From Mycolicibacter terrae (GTDB lineage Bacteria; Actinomycetota; Actinomycetes; Mycobacteriales; Mycobacteriaceae): a stretch of DNA of 64,000 nt. Within the stretch, counting starts at the first letter, position 1, and each line of letters begins with the position of its first letter. Under the pieces are notes generated by a model, which did no database searches, had not been told where the DNA came from, and was given only the letters and a program-made list of their open reading frames with translations. The stretch spans positions 3,844,001-3,908,000 of the forward strand of contig NZ_AP022564.1 of the NCBI RefSeq assembly GCF_010727125.1. The letters run 5' to 3'. Below are positions 33,285 to 43,078 of this stretch, piece by piece. The translations under genes and the position numbers were made by a program.

Positions 33285-34468
33285 ATGACAACCGGCAGCA
33301 CCGCGGCTTTCGACCCACTCGACCCGCTGAGCCTCGACACCCTGCTCTCCGACGACGAGATCGCGCTGCGCGACACCGTCGCGAAGTTCTGCGCCGAGCA
33401 CGTCATGGGCCACATCGCCGAGTGGTTCGAGATCGGCGACCTGCCGGCCCGCGAACTGGCCCGGGAATTCGGCAAGCTCGGGCTGCTCGGCATGCACCTG
33501 CACGGCTACGGCTGCAGTGGGGCGTCGGCGGTGCATTACGGGCTGGCCTGCGTGGAGCTCGAGGCGGCCGACTCCGGCCTGCGTTCCCTGGTGAGCGTGC
33601 AGGGTTCGCTGGCGATGTTCTCGATCTACAACAACGGTTCCGAAGAGCAGAAGCAGCAGTGGCTGCCGGGCATGGCCACCGGTGAGGTGATCGGCTGCTT
33701 CGGGCTGACCGAGCCCGACGTCGGCTCCGATCCGGCCGCGATGACCACCCGGGCCAAACGTGACGGCTCGGACTGGATACTCAATGGCCGCAAGATGTGG
33801 ATCACCAACGGATCGATCGCCGACGTCGCGGTGGTGTGGGCGGCCACCGACGAGGGCATCCGCGGCTTCATCGTGCCCACCGACACGCCGGGGTTCTCCG
33901 CCAACACCGTCCACCACAAGCTGTCGCTGCGCGCGTCGATCACCAGCGAACTGGTGCTTGACGATGTGCGGCTGCCCGCCGACGCGATGCTGCCCAAGGC
34001 GCGTGGTGTCAAGGGCGCGCTGGCCAGCCTGTCCGAGGCGCGCTACGGGATCATCTGGGGGGCAATGGGTGCGGCTCGCTCGGCGTGGCAGTCGGCCCGC
34101 GACTATGCCATGCAGCGCACCCAATTCGGCAAGCCGATCGCCGGTTTCCAGCTCACCCAGGCCAAGCTGGTGGACATGGCCGTCGAGCTGCACAAGGGCC
34201 AGCTGTTGTCTCTACACCTGGGCCGGCTCAAGGACGGCGTCGGCCTGCGCCCCGAGCAGGTCAGCTTCGGCAAACTCAACAACACCCGCAGCGCGCTGGA
34301 GATCTGTCGAACTGCACGAACGATTCTGGGCGGCAACGGGATATCGCTGGAATACCCGGTGATCCGGCACATGGTCAACCTGGAGTCGGTGCTGACCTAC
34401 GAGGGCACCCCGGAGATGCATCAGCTCGTACTGGGGCAGGCCTTCACCGGGCTGGGCGCCTTCCGCTG

Positions 34469-34469
<1 letters not shown>
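33285..34469 (+). CDS. Acyl-CoA dehydrogenase, glutaryl-CoA dehydrogenase-like (FadE7-like)
   Basis: This 394-residue flavoprotein has the sequence features of glutaryl-CoA dehydrogenases: LTEPDVGSDPAAM, the NGRKMWITNG strand, LSLRASITSELVLDDV, QRTQFGKPIAGFQ, ARTILGGNGIS and the catalytic-Glu region LTYEGTPEMHQLVLG. It may oxidise and possibly decarboxylate glutaryl-CoA, or a related acyl-CoA. The ATG at 33285 is favoured because the upstream alternative overlaps the SDR. The stop overlaps the start of the next gene (TGATG). Confidence 0.92.
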
Positions 34470-35608
<1,139 letters not shown>

Positions 35609-35680
35609 CGACGTCCCCGGGTCGCCCACAACCGAGCCCCGCTGATCGACCGGCAAATAACACATGGAAGAGTTGTGAAA

Positions 35681-36442
35681 ATGACGAATCGCGAGGATGT
35701 TGGGCAGCGGGCGGCAGCGTTTCTGGCACTGCACCAGCCGGGCAATCCGGTGGTCCTGCCCACCGTGTGGGATGTGTGGTCGGCGAAGCTGGCGGTCGGC
35801 GCCGGATTCGCCGCACTGACCGTCGGCAGCAAGCCGGTGGCCGAGTCGAGGGGCCAGAGCGACGGTGAGGGGATGTCCTTCGCCGAGGTGTTGCGCAGGG
35901 TCGGCCAGATCACCGAGGCCGTCGACGTGCCGGTATCGCTGGACATCGAATCCGGCTACGCCGAGTCCCCCGAGCGACTGGCCGAAGGCCTGCTGGAGGC
36001 CGGCGTCGTCGGCTGCAACATCGAGGACTCGGTGCACAGCCAGGACAAGCGCCTGCGGTCGGCGTCCGAGCACGCCGAGTACGTGGCCGCACTGCGCGAA
36101 GCCTCCGACGCCGCGGGCGCCCACCTCGTGATCAACGCCCGCACCGACTTGTTCCTGCGCAAAGACGGCGACGACGCGGATCGCATCGATCGCGTCATCG
36201 CCCGGCTGACCGAGTGCGCCGAGGCGGGAGCAGACGTGCTCTACCCCGTCGGCCGCCATGACGCGGAGACGCTGCGCGCCCTGGTCGCCGGGCTGCCCAA
36301 GCCGATCAACGCGCTCGCCGCACCCGACCAGGACGACCCGGCCTCGTTCGGCCAACTCGGCGTCGCGCGGGTCAGCTTCGGGGGGCTGTTGCAGGTCGCA
36401 CTGGGTAAGCAGGCCGGTGAGCTCTTGGCCCGCTGGGCCTGA
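35681..36442 (+). CDS. Isocitrate lyase/PEP mutase superfamily enzyme
   Basis: This 253-residue TIM-barrel protein has family features: LPTVWDVWSAKLAVGAGFAA near the N-terminus, GSKPVAES, VSLDIESGY with the metal-binding Asp/Glu, GCNIEDSV, INARTDLF and a C-terminal LGVARVSFGG. Members cleave or form C-C or P-C bonds in alpha-hydroxy or oxo acids such as oxaloacetate or methylisocitrate; the substrate cannot be told. The ATG at 35681 has GGAAGAG 8 nt upstream; a GTG at 35675 is possible. Confidence 0.88.
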   Translation: MTNREDVGQRAAAFLALHQPGNPVVLPTVWDVWSAKLAVGAGFAALTVGSKPVAESRGQSDGEGMSFAEVLRRVGQITEAVDVPVSLDIESGYAESPERLAEGLLEAGVVGCNIEDSVHSQDKRLRSASEHAEYVAALREASDAAGAHLVINARTDLFLRKDGDDADRIDRVIARLTECAEAGADVLYPVGRHDAETLRALVAGLPKPINALAAPDQDDPASFGQLGVARVSFGGLLQVALGKQAGELLARWA

Positions 36443-36501
36443 GACCCCGCCGGTCCGCAGTCCGCACCGGGAGACCCTCGACGGACGAACTTGACACCTG
36501 T

Positions 36502-36507
36502 TAAATT
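36502..36507 (+). promoter_or_regulatory. -10 element for leaderless SDR
   Basis: TAAATT lies 6 nt before the GTG at 36514. It overlaps an imperfect palindrome TTGACACCTGTTAA (36491-36504) that could be a TetR-type operator covering the promoter. Confidence 0.45.
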
Positions 36508-36513
36508 TCTCGG

Positions 36514-37368
36514 GTGGACAACATCCGCGGTAAGACCATTGCCATCACCGGAGCCGCCCGTGGGATCGGGCTGGCGACCGCCACCGCTCTGCTGCGCCGC
36601 GGCGCCCGCGTCGTCATCGGCGACCGCGATGTCGGCGCGCTCGACAAGGCGGTACAGCGCCTGGGCCCGGGGAGTCCGGTCACCGGCTACCCCCTCGACG
36701 TCACCGACCGCGAGTCGTTCTCGACGTTCTTGGACAAGGCCCGCACCGATGGTGACGGCCGGATCGATGTGCTGATCAACAATGCCGGCGTGATGCCGGT
36801 CGGACCGTTCCTCGACCAGACCCCGGAATCCATTCGCTCGGCGACCGAGGTCAACTTCTACGGAGTGCTCAACGGCTGCCAGCTGGTGCTTCCCGAGATG
36901 GTCAAGCGTCGCGCCGGCCACATCATCAACGTCGCCTCGCTGGCCGGGATCGTGGCTGTTCCGGGCCAGGTGCTCTACGCCGGAACCAAATTCGCCGTCG
37001 TCGGCCTGAGCACCGCGATGGCCGACGAGTTCGCACCGCAGGGTGTTTCGGTCACCGCGGTGCTACCGACCTTCACCAACACCGAATTGATCTCGGGCAC
37101 CAACCCGTCGGCGGCACAGAAGCCGGTGGAGCCCGAGGACATCGCCGCTGCGGTGGTCAAGGTGCTCGACAAGCCCAAGACGCTGGTCTCGGTGCCCGGT
37201 TTCGGTCGCCGCACCGCGGTCCTGGCGAGCCTGTTGCCCGATCGGGCCCGCCGCTGGCTCAACAAGAAGACGGGCAACGACACGGTGTTTCTGCAGTTCG
37301 ACACCGCGGCCCGACAGGCCTACGAAGACCGCGCCCAGCACGCCACCGGGGTCATCGAGAACGACTGA
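36514..37368 (+). CDS. Short-chain dehydrogenase/reductase
   Basis: This 284-residue SDR has TGAARGIGLATA (cofactor), INNAGVMPVG, NVASLAG with the catalytic Ser, and YAGTKFA with Tyr-x3-Lys. A long C-terminal extension of about 60 residues (LVSVPGFGRRTAVLASLLPDR) resembles mycobacterial SDRs with a C-terminal helix pair. The substrate is unknown. The GTG at 36514 is preceded by a -10 hexamer with 6-nt spacing. It is convergent with metZ, with 13 nt between the stops. Confidence 0.9.
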   Translation: MDNIRGKTIAITGAARGIGLATATALLRRGARVVIGDRDVGALDKAVQRLGPGSPVTGYPLDVTDRESFSTFLDKARTDGDGRIDVLINNAGVMPVGPFLDQTPESIRSATEVNFYGVLNGCQLVLPEMVKRRAGHIINVASLAGIVAVPGQVLYAGTKFAVVGLSTAMADEFAPQGVSVTAVLPTFTNTELISGTNPSAAQKPVEPEDIAAAVVKVLDKPKTLVSVPGFGRRTAVLASLLPDRARRWLNKKTGNDTVFLQFDTAARQAYEDRAQHATGVIEND

Positions 37369-37381
37369 CCGGCAACCTGTT

Positions 37382-38605
37382 CTACCCCAGCGCCTGATCC
37401 AGGTCGGCGATCAGGTCGTCGGTGCCTTCCAGCCCGACCGAGATCCGCACCACCCCGTCGCCGAGGCCTATCGCGGCGCGCCCGTCGGGCCCCATCGCCC
37501 GGTGAGTGGTGGTCGCCGGATGGGTGATCAGAGACTTCGCGTCCCCAAGGTTGTTGGAGATGTCGATCAGCTTGAGCTTGTCCAACAGCTCGAAAGCCCG
37601 CTGTTTGGCTGTGCTTTCGGGGGCGTCGAGTTCGAAGGTGATGACGGTGCCGCCGCCGGACATCTGCTTGCGCGCCAGGTCGTGCTGCGGATGCGACGCC
37701 AGAAACGGATAGCGCACCCAGCGCACCGCGGGACGCTGTTCGAGGAATTCCGCGATCCGCAGCGCCGCTGCGTTGGCGTAGTCGACCCGGACCGCCATTG
37801 TCTCAAGGCCTTTCAGCAGTATCCAGGCGTTGAAGGCGCTCAGGGCCGGGCCGGTGTGACGCATCAGCGTCTGCACCGGACCGTCGATGTACTCCTGGTC
37901 GCCCAGGATCGCCCCACCGAGCACCCGGCCCTGCCCATCGAGGTGCTTGGTGCCCGAATACACCACCACGTCCACCCCGAGCGGAAAACCCTGCTGCAGC
38001 AGCGGAGTGGCGAACACGTTGTCCAGCAACACTTTCGCGCCGGCGGCATGAGCCAGCTCGGTGACCGCGGCGATGTCGACCAGCGACTGCATCGGATTGG
38101 ACGGCGTCTCGAAGAACACCGCGCTCGTGGGTACCGACAGCGCCTGCTCCCACTGCGCCATGTCATCGCCGTCGACGAACACGGTCTCCACGCCCCAGCG
38201 GGGCAGGATCTCGTTGCAGACAACGAAACACGATCCGAACAGGCTGCGAGCGGCCACCAACCGGTCGCCCGCACCCAGCAGCGCACCGAGTGACACGAAC
38301 ACCGCCGCCATGCCGCTGGCGGTGGCGAACGCCGCCGGGGCGCCCTCGATCAGCCGCAGCCGCTCCTCGAACATCGACACTGTCGGATTGCCGTACCGGG
38401 AGTAGACGAACCGGTCGACCTCACCGGTGAACGCCCGCTCCGCGTCGGCGGCGGAGGGGTAGACGTAACCGGAATTGAGGAACAGCGCCTCGGCGGTCTC
38501 GTCGAACTGCGAGCGCAGCAGCCCGCCGCGCACCCCGATGGTGGCCTGGCTGACGCCGTCCGGCAGCGGTTTGGGGACCCGGACGGAGCGCTTCGGATCA
38601 CTCAC
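37382..38605 (-). CDS. metZ: O-succinylhomoserine sulfhydrylase MetZ
   Basis: MetZ is a PLP-dependent Cys/Met-metabolism enzyme that makes homocysteine from O-succinylhomoserine and sulfide. The 407-residue protein has YSRYGNPTVSMFEERL, ATASGMAA, FFETPSNP, LLDNVFATP and the PLP-lysine motif VYSGTKHLDGQGR at about residue 212. RISVGLEGTDDLI is the C-terminal phosphate-binding strand. The GTG at 38605 overlaps the preceding rhodanese gene stop in GTGA. The length agrees with M. tuberculosis MetZ. Confidence 0.95.
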   Translation of the reverse strand: MSDPKRSVRVPKPLPDGVSQATIGVRGGLLRSQFDETAEALFLNSGYVYPSAADAERAFTGEVDRFVYSRYGNPTVSMFEERLRLIEGAPAAFATASGMAAVFVSLGALLGAGDRLVAARSLFGSCFVVCNEILPRWGVETVFVDGDDMAQWEQALSVPTSAVFFETPSNPMQSLVDIAAVTELAHAAGAKVLLDNVFATPLLQQGFPLGVDVVVYSGTKHLDGQGRVLGGAILGDQEYIDGPVQTLMRHTGPALSAFNAWILLKGLETMAVRVDYANAAALRIAEFLEQRPAVRWVRYPFLASHPQHDLARKQMSGGGTVITFELDAPESTAKQRAFELLDKLKLIDISNNLGDAKSLITHPATTTHRAMGPDGRAAIGLGDGVVRISVGLEGTDDLIADLDQALG

Positions 38606-39006
38606 GACTGCTTCCAGGGCAGGCCGACCGCGCGCCAACCGGTGCCACCGCGGTGCGCGTGCTCGTCGAGCTGCCCTTCGAAACCGTCCAGCACGTTGTA
38701 GGACGGGCCGATGCCGGCCGCGGTTGCGGTCTCGGCGGCAGGAATGGAGCGGTTGCCCGAGCGGCACAGGAAAACCGCCGGCCCGGCCGGTACCCGGGCG
38801 GCCAGCTCGTGCGCGAAGTCCGGGTTGGCGGTGCCGTCGGAGCGGACCCACTCGATGCAGACCACCTCGCGGCCCAGGCCGGACAGGTCGGGCAGCCCCA
38901 CGAAGCGCCATTCGGCGTCGGTGCGCACATCGATGAGCGTCGCCGTGGGGTCGTCGCGCAGTATCGCCCAGGCCTGCTCGGGTGTGATGTCTCCTGCGTA
39001 GCTCAC
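38602..39006 (-). CDS. Rhodanese-domain protein (Rv0390-like)
   Basis: This 134-residue single-domain rhodanese has TLIDVRTDAEWRFVGLPD near the N-terminus and the persulfide loop FLCRSGNRS with the active-site Cys. It transfers or carries sulfane sulfur and is coupled to metZ by a 4-nt overlap. It could supply sulfide-level sulfur to MetZ; this is inferred from the coupling. The GTG at 39006 (MSYAGDITPEQAW) is the start. Confidence 0.93.
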   Translation of the reverse strand: MSYAGDITPEQAWAILRDDPTATLIDVRTDAEWRFVGLPDLSGLGREVVCIEWVRSDGTANPDFAHELAARVPAGPAVFLCRSGNRSIPAAETATAAGIGPSYNVLDGFEGQLDEHAHRGGTGWRAVGLPWKQS

Positions 39007-39050
39007 CTGCGGAAGTCTCGCACCCGCGGCGGGCTCACGCCACGGCGGGG

Positions 39051-40307
39051 TCAGGGCCAGAGCTTGCCCAGAATGGCCGCGACCTGCCCGGCCCGGTCGC
39101 GGGCAACCGCCACGTCCGGACCGGTGGCCAGCGCCAAACCCAGCCGCCGGCGCGGGTGCCCCTCGTGGTGTCCGAACACCACCACATCACTTTCGGTCAC
39201 GCTGAGCGCATCGGCGACCACGGCCACACTGTCGGGGGTGGTCTCGGTGGCGGGCGGGCCCGGCGGACGCCGGGAGTAGATCAGCCGGGCTGCGCCCGGC
39301 GAAACCATGATGGCGTCGATCGCCAGCCCGAGGATCGCCCGGGCCTGCAGTTCGAAACCGGAGAGCCGCTGGGTGCGCAACGTCAGCAGCGCGGCATCAT
39401 ACGGGCGGACGTTGACGCCGGTGAAGTACACCTCGTCGCCGTGAACCATCAGCTCCACCCCGAACAGGCCGCGGCCGCCGAGCGCCCGCGCGATCCGGGC
39501 GGCGACCGACTTGGCCGCATCCAGCGCCACCGCACTCATCGAGTAGGGCTGCCAAAGCTCCACCGTCAGTTGCCCGTTCGGGTCCTCCTCGGTGCGGTGC
39601 CCGATGGGGGCGCAGAAGTCCAGTGCCGGGCCGTCCGGGCCGTCGCGGTGCACGGCCAGCAGCGTGACCTCGCTGTCGAATTCCACCGCGGTCTCGGCCA
39701 GCACGCGGGCCGGCGACCCCGCACCGGCGGCGGAAACCGCGCGTTGCCAGGCCGGTTCGACATCGCTGTCTCGCACCATCACCGAGCGGCCCTCGCCGAG
39801 GGCTCCGCCCACCGGTTTGACCACCATCGGGAACCCGGCGTGCCCGGCCACCTCCCGCAGTTCCTCGACCGAACCGACGAACCAGAACGGCGCGGTCGGC
39901 AGGCCGAGCTCATCGGCGGCCAGCCGCCGCAACCCCTCCGGATCGGCGGCCAGCCGGGCACCGCGGATTCCTGGCACCAATGCGGTGAAACCGGTATCGA
40001 CCGCCGCGGTCAGCGCCTCGGTGGCCACCACGTCCGAGGCGACCACCACGAATTTCGGCTGCAACCATCTGATCGCCGCGGCCAGTTCGTCGTTGTCGAT
40101 CAGGTCCACCACCACGGAGCGGTCGGCGATCGGTTGCAGCGCCGAGTCGGCGTACCGGTCGACGGCGATCACCTCGGCGCCCAGGCGTTGCAGCGCCGTC
40201 ACCAGTTCGCGGCTGAGCTCACCGGAGCCGAGCAATGCCACCCTGGTCCGGCTGGGGCCGTCGGAGGACAACCGCTCGGTCGTGGGCTCACCCGCGTCGC
40301 CGTTCAC
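39051..40307 (-). CDS. purT: Formate-dependent GAR transformylase PurT
   Basis: PurT formylates glycinamide ribonucleotide with formate and ATP, an alternative to the folate-dependent PurN. The 418-residue ATP-grasp protein shows VALLGSGELSRELVTALQRL, VPGIRGARLAADPEGLRRLA, FPMVVKPVGGALGEGRSVM (ATP-binding lysine), LARALGG-type RALGGRGLFGVELMV and YFTGVNVRPYDAALLTLRTQ. The start is GTG at 40307. It lies 44 nt upstream of the rhodanese gene on the same strand, giving a purT-Rv0390-metZ block. Confidence 0.94.
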   Translation of the reverse strand: MNGDAGEPTTERLSSDGPSRTRVALLGSGELSRELVTALQRLGAEVIAVDRYADSALQPIADRSVVVDLIDNDELAAAIRWLQPKFVVVASDVVATEALTAAVDTGFTALVPGIRGARLAADPEGLRRLAADELGLPTAPFWFVGSVEELREVAGHAGFPMVVKPVGGALGEGRSVMVRDSDVEPAWQRAVSAAGAGSPARVLAETAVEFDSEVTLLAVHRDGPDGPALDFCAPIGHRTEEDPNGQLTVELWQPYSMSAVALDAAKSVAARIARALGGRGLFGVELMVHGDEVYFTGVNVRPYDAALLTLRTQRLSGFELQARAILGLAIDAIMVSPGAARLIYSRRPPGPPATETTPDSVAVVADALSVTESDVVVFGHHEGHPRRRLGLALATGPDVAVARDRAGQVAAILGKLWP

Positions 40308-40375
40308 TGCCCCACCCTCCCCGCGTCAAGGCAATGTTGCATGGTGCTCAAGGATAAAGGTGAAGACGGGCGGAG

Positions 40376-41986
40376 GTGCGAACCACGGTGAACGCGGTGC
40401 TGCTGGGTCCGCTGGTGGGCGCGGTGCTGGTGGCAGCCCTCGCGCGGCACCGCCAGCTGTCGGCGCCGCTGGTCCTGGTGATCGCCGGTCTGCTGGTCGG
40501 GCTGATCCCGGCGGTGCCCGACATCGCGCTGCGCCCCGACCTGGTGCTGTTCGTGATCCTGCCGCCGCTGCTGTGGTCGGCGGGGCTGGAGAGCTCCTTC
40601 ATCAACATGCGCCGCAGCCGGCGTTCGATCATCCTGTTGGCGGTCGGGCTGCCGCTGGCCACCACCGTCGCGGTCGGTGTGGTCGCCTATTACACCGTGC
40701 CGGAGTTCACCCTGGCCGCCGCGCTGACGCTGGGCGCGATCGTGGCCCCACCGGACGCGGTGTCGGCCACCGCCATCGGCCGCCGGGTCGGCCTGCCCCG
40801 GCGGATCATGACTTTGCTGGGCGGCGAGAGCCTGCTCAACGACGCCACCGCGCTGACCGTCTACAAGGTGGCGCTGGCCGCGGCGATCGGCGCCGCGACC
40901 GGCTGGGGCATGGGTCTGGCGACATTCGCGCTGGCGGCCGTCGGCGGCGTGGTGGTCGGCGTGGTCTTCGGGGCGCTCATCGTGGTCATCCGGGCCCGGC
41001 TGGCCGACCCGCTGGTGGAGAGCGCGGTCGGGCTGGTGGCCCCGTTCGTCATCTACCTGGTGGCCGAAGAAGTCCGCGGCTCCGGTGTGCTCGCGGTGGT
41101 GGTCGCCGCGTTGATCCTCGGGCAGCGCTACACCCGCGCCCACTACGCCACCCGGCTGCAGGATCAGGCGGTCTGGCGGGCCGTGCAGCTGGTGCTGGAG
41201 TCGTTGGCGTTCCTGCTGATCGGGCTGCAACTGCCGACGGTCGTGCAGAACATGCACGGCGTGCGCTTCTCGACTCTGGCCCTCGCATCGGTGGCGGTTT
41301 TCGCGACGGCGCTGGCGGTGCGGGCGGTGTGGGTGGTGACGTTCTCCTACCTGCCCCGGATGCTGTCCGCGGGCATCCGGCAACGCGAGCCCGCACCCAC
41401 CCCGGGGCAGGTGTTCATCCTGGCCTGGGCCGGGATGCGCGGCGTGGTGTCGCTGGCGGCCGCCTTCGGTGTACCGCTGGCGACACTGGCCGGGCAGCCG
41501 TTCCCGGGCCGCCCGCAGCTGGTTTTTCTGACCTTCGTGGTGGTCGTCGGCACCCTGCTGCTGCACGGCCTGACCCTGCCGTGGCTGATCCGGCGGCTGG
41601 GGGTGCGTACCGATCAGGACCGCCGCGATGCGATCGCCGCCGCGTCCGCGCGGGACAAGGCGGCCCGCGCCGCCGCCGACCGACTCGACGAGGTACTCGC
41701 CTCGAGCGAGCCGTCGCCGGCCAGCGAGCGTGCCGCCGACGCGCTGCGCAGCTGGAACACCCGACGACGCAATGCCGCCCGGGAACGGCTGCGGCGCCTG
41801 GATCCTGACTACGACGACAGCGACGAGACCGCCTCGGCGGCCTTTCGCCGGCTACGGCTGGAGATGCTGGCCGCCGAGCGTGCCGCGCTGATCACCGAAC
41901 GCGACGCCGGCCGCATCGACGATCAGGTGCTGCGCGCCCTGCTGCACGGGCTGGATCTGGAAGAGGCGACGCTGAATCTGGACTAG
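40376..41986 (+). CDS. Na+/H+ antiporter, CPA1 family
   Basis: This 536-residue membrane protein has about 12 helices up to residue 410, then a hydrophilic, partly coiled-coil tail (residues about 420-530; SARDKAARAAADRLDEVL and FRRLRLEMLAAERAALI). Ion-site motifs are VAPPDAVSATA and GGESLLNDATA (ND pair). It resembles bacterial YjcE/NhaP-type exchangers and presumably extrudes Na+ for pH or salt homeostasis. The GTG at 40376 is used; a GTG at 40388 is the alternative. It is divergent from purT. Confidence 0.9.
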   Translation: MRTTVNAVLLGPLVGAVLVAALARHRQLSAPLVLVIAGLLVGLIPAVPDIALRPDLVLFVILPPLLWSAGLESSFINMRRSRRSIILLAVGLPLATTVAVGVVAYYTVPEFTLAAALTLGAIVAPPDAVSATAIGRRVGLPRRIMTLLGGESLLNDATALTVYKVALAAAIGAATGWGMGLATFALAAVGGVVVGVVFGALIVVIRARLADPLVESAVGLVAPFVIYLVAEEVRGSGVLAVVVAALILGQRYTRAHYATRLQDQAVWRAVQLVLESLAFLLIGLQLPTVVQNMHGVRFSTLALASVAVFATALAVRAVWVVTFSYLPRMLSAGIRQREPAPTPGQVFILAWAGMRGVVSLAAAFGVPLATLAGQPFPGRPQLVFLTFVVVVGTLLLHGLTLPWLIRRLGVRTDQDRRDAIAAASARDKAARAAADRLDEVLASSEPSPASERAADALRSWNTRRRNAARERLRRLDPDYDDSDETASAAFRRLRLEMLAAERAALITERDAGRIDDQVLRALLHGLDLEEATLNLD

Positions 41987-41993
41987 CCCCTCC

Positions 41994-42055
41994 CGCGAGC
42001 AGACACAGAATCGCACGGAACCAGCCTGCGGCGTGCGAGTCTGCGTCTGCTCGCG
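41994..42055 (+). terminator. Long inverted-repeat terminator
   Basis: A 23-nt left arm (41994-42016, starting CGCGAGCAGACACAG) pairs with 42033-42055 (ending GTCTGCTCGCG) with two mismatches and a 16-nt loop. It lies just after the antiporter stop. The arm type is the GAGCAGAC...TCGCAC element seen between many mycobacterial genes. Confidence 0.65.
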
Positions 42056-42076
42056 CAGAGGATTCGCACCGCTGAA

Positions 42077-42082
42077 TACAGT
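42077..42082 (+). promoter_or_regulatory. -10 element for leaderless DoxX-like gene
   Basis: TACAGT lies 7 nt before the ATG at 42090, which supports that start. Confidence 0.5.
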
Positions 42083-42089
42083 GGGTGCC

Positions 42090-42443
42090 ATGAGCGTTCT
42101 GACCTCGCCGAAGACATACCAGGGCCTGGCCGCCTTCCAGGCCGCCGACGCGGTGGCGTGCGCCATCCCGGTGCCCTTCATCGCCAAAGCACTCGACACC
42201 GTCCAGTGCCCCCAGCAGGTCCGCCCGATCCTGCCGATCGTCAAGGTCGCCTCGGCGGTCGGCCTGCTGTCGGTGAACCGGTTCCCGGTGCTGGCCCGAC
42301 TCACCACCGCGGCGTTGACGCTGTATTTCGTGCTCGCCGTGGGCGCCCACGTCCGAGTCCGCGACAGCATCCCCAACACCGTCCCGGCCGCATCGTTTCT
42401 GGCGCTGTTCGCGGCGATGACGCTGCGGCCGGTCCGCCGCTAG
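42090..42443 (+). CDS. DoxX-like small membrane protein
   Basis: This 117-residue protein has three to four hydrophobic helices (about residues 12-30, 45-65, 65-85 and 95-112). It carries the DoxX-type pattern of polar residues between helices, with QQVRPILPIVKVASAVGLLS in the middle. DoxX proteins are integral membrane partners in redox-related complexes, but function here is unknown. The start ATG is supported by the -10 hexamer 7 nt upstream. The stop shares CTAG with the stop of the convergent thioesterase-like gene. Confidence 0.78.
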   Translation: MSVLTSPKTYQGLAAFQAADAVACAIPVPFIAKALDTVQCPQQVRPILPIVKVASAVGLLSVNRFPVLARLTTAALTLYFVLAVGAHVRVRDSIPNTVPAASFLALFAAMTLRPVRR

Positions 42444-43078
42444 GGCTGCCCGGGCAGCAGCCGCACCATCAGGCCCTGCGCTTCGGCGAGCACGGTGCCG
42501 TCGGTGTCGGTGAGTTCTGCGCCGATGAACGCCTTGCGCCCCTCGGCCTTCTCGATCCGGCCGTGCACCAGCAGTGGGGTGTCGATCGGGGTGACCTTGC
42601 GGTAGTCGACGTGCAAGAACGCCGTCCGGCTGATCGGGCGGTTCGCGGCGTGCACCACCATCCCGAACATCCAGTCGAACAGCAGCGGCAGCACGCCGCC
42701 GTGCACCGCGGAGTTACCGCCCACGTGGAACCGGCTGAATCGCCCCTGCATCGAGACACCGTCGGGCTCGAACCGGGTGAGGCGCCACGGTGGCAGCAGC
42801 AGGCTGCCCATGCCCGGCAGCGACGGCGCGCGCCCGGCCGGGGCGACCGCCTGCGGCGCCGGGAACTTCTCCAGCAGCCCGACCAGTTGCTCGACCCGGT
42901 CGGCGGCGTCATCCCAGGTGGTGTCGTCGGGGTCGGTGGACACCGCCAGGTCCTGCAGGCGCCGCATCGTGGTGACGAACCGCGCGAAACCCGGGCTCGG
43001 GTCGACGACCGCGAAGTCGGGGAACCCGCCGTGGCTGGCGTAATCGGGATCGAGCTGCTCGGGCCCACCGTCGCTCAC
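42440..43078 (-). CDS. Hotdog-fold thioesterase-like protein (Rv0356c-like)
   Basis: This 212-residue protein has a C-terminal hotdog domain (about residues 105-210) with HVGGNSAVHGGVLPLLFDWM followed by AFLHVDYRKVTPIDTPLLVHG, typical of acyl-CoA thioesterases. The N-terminal 90 residues are a helical extension. The GTG at 43078 overlaps the purA stop (GTGA), as Rv0356c follows purA in M. tuberculosis. The substrate is unknown; the purA coupling may reflect position rather than function. Confidence 0.88.
   Translation of the reverse strand: MSDGGPEQLDPDYASHGGFPDFAVVDPSPGFARFVTTMRRLQDLAVSTDPDDTTWDDAADRVEQLVGLLEKFPAPQAVAPAGRAPSLPGMGSLLLPPWRLTRFEPDGVSMQGRFSRFHVGGNSAVHGGVLPLLFDWMFGMVVHAANRPISRTAFLHVDYRKVTPIDTPLLVHGRIEKAEGRKAFIGAELTDTDGTVLAEAQGLMVRLLPGQP

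Noticed and set aside
36491..36496. TTGACA as a -35 element for the SDR at 36514
   Set aside because: The spacing to the best -10 hexamer is only 5 nt; it fits better as half of a palindrome.
39592..41808. 738-codon plus-strand frame over purT and the antiporter
   Set aside because: It crosses two genes with clear motifs and is Arg/Gly-rich, which is typical of a high-GC shadow frame.
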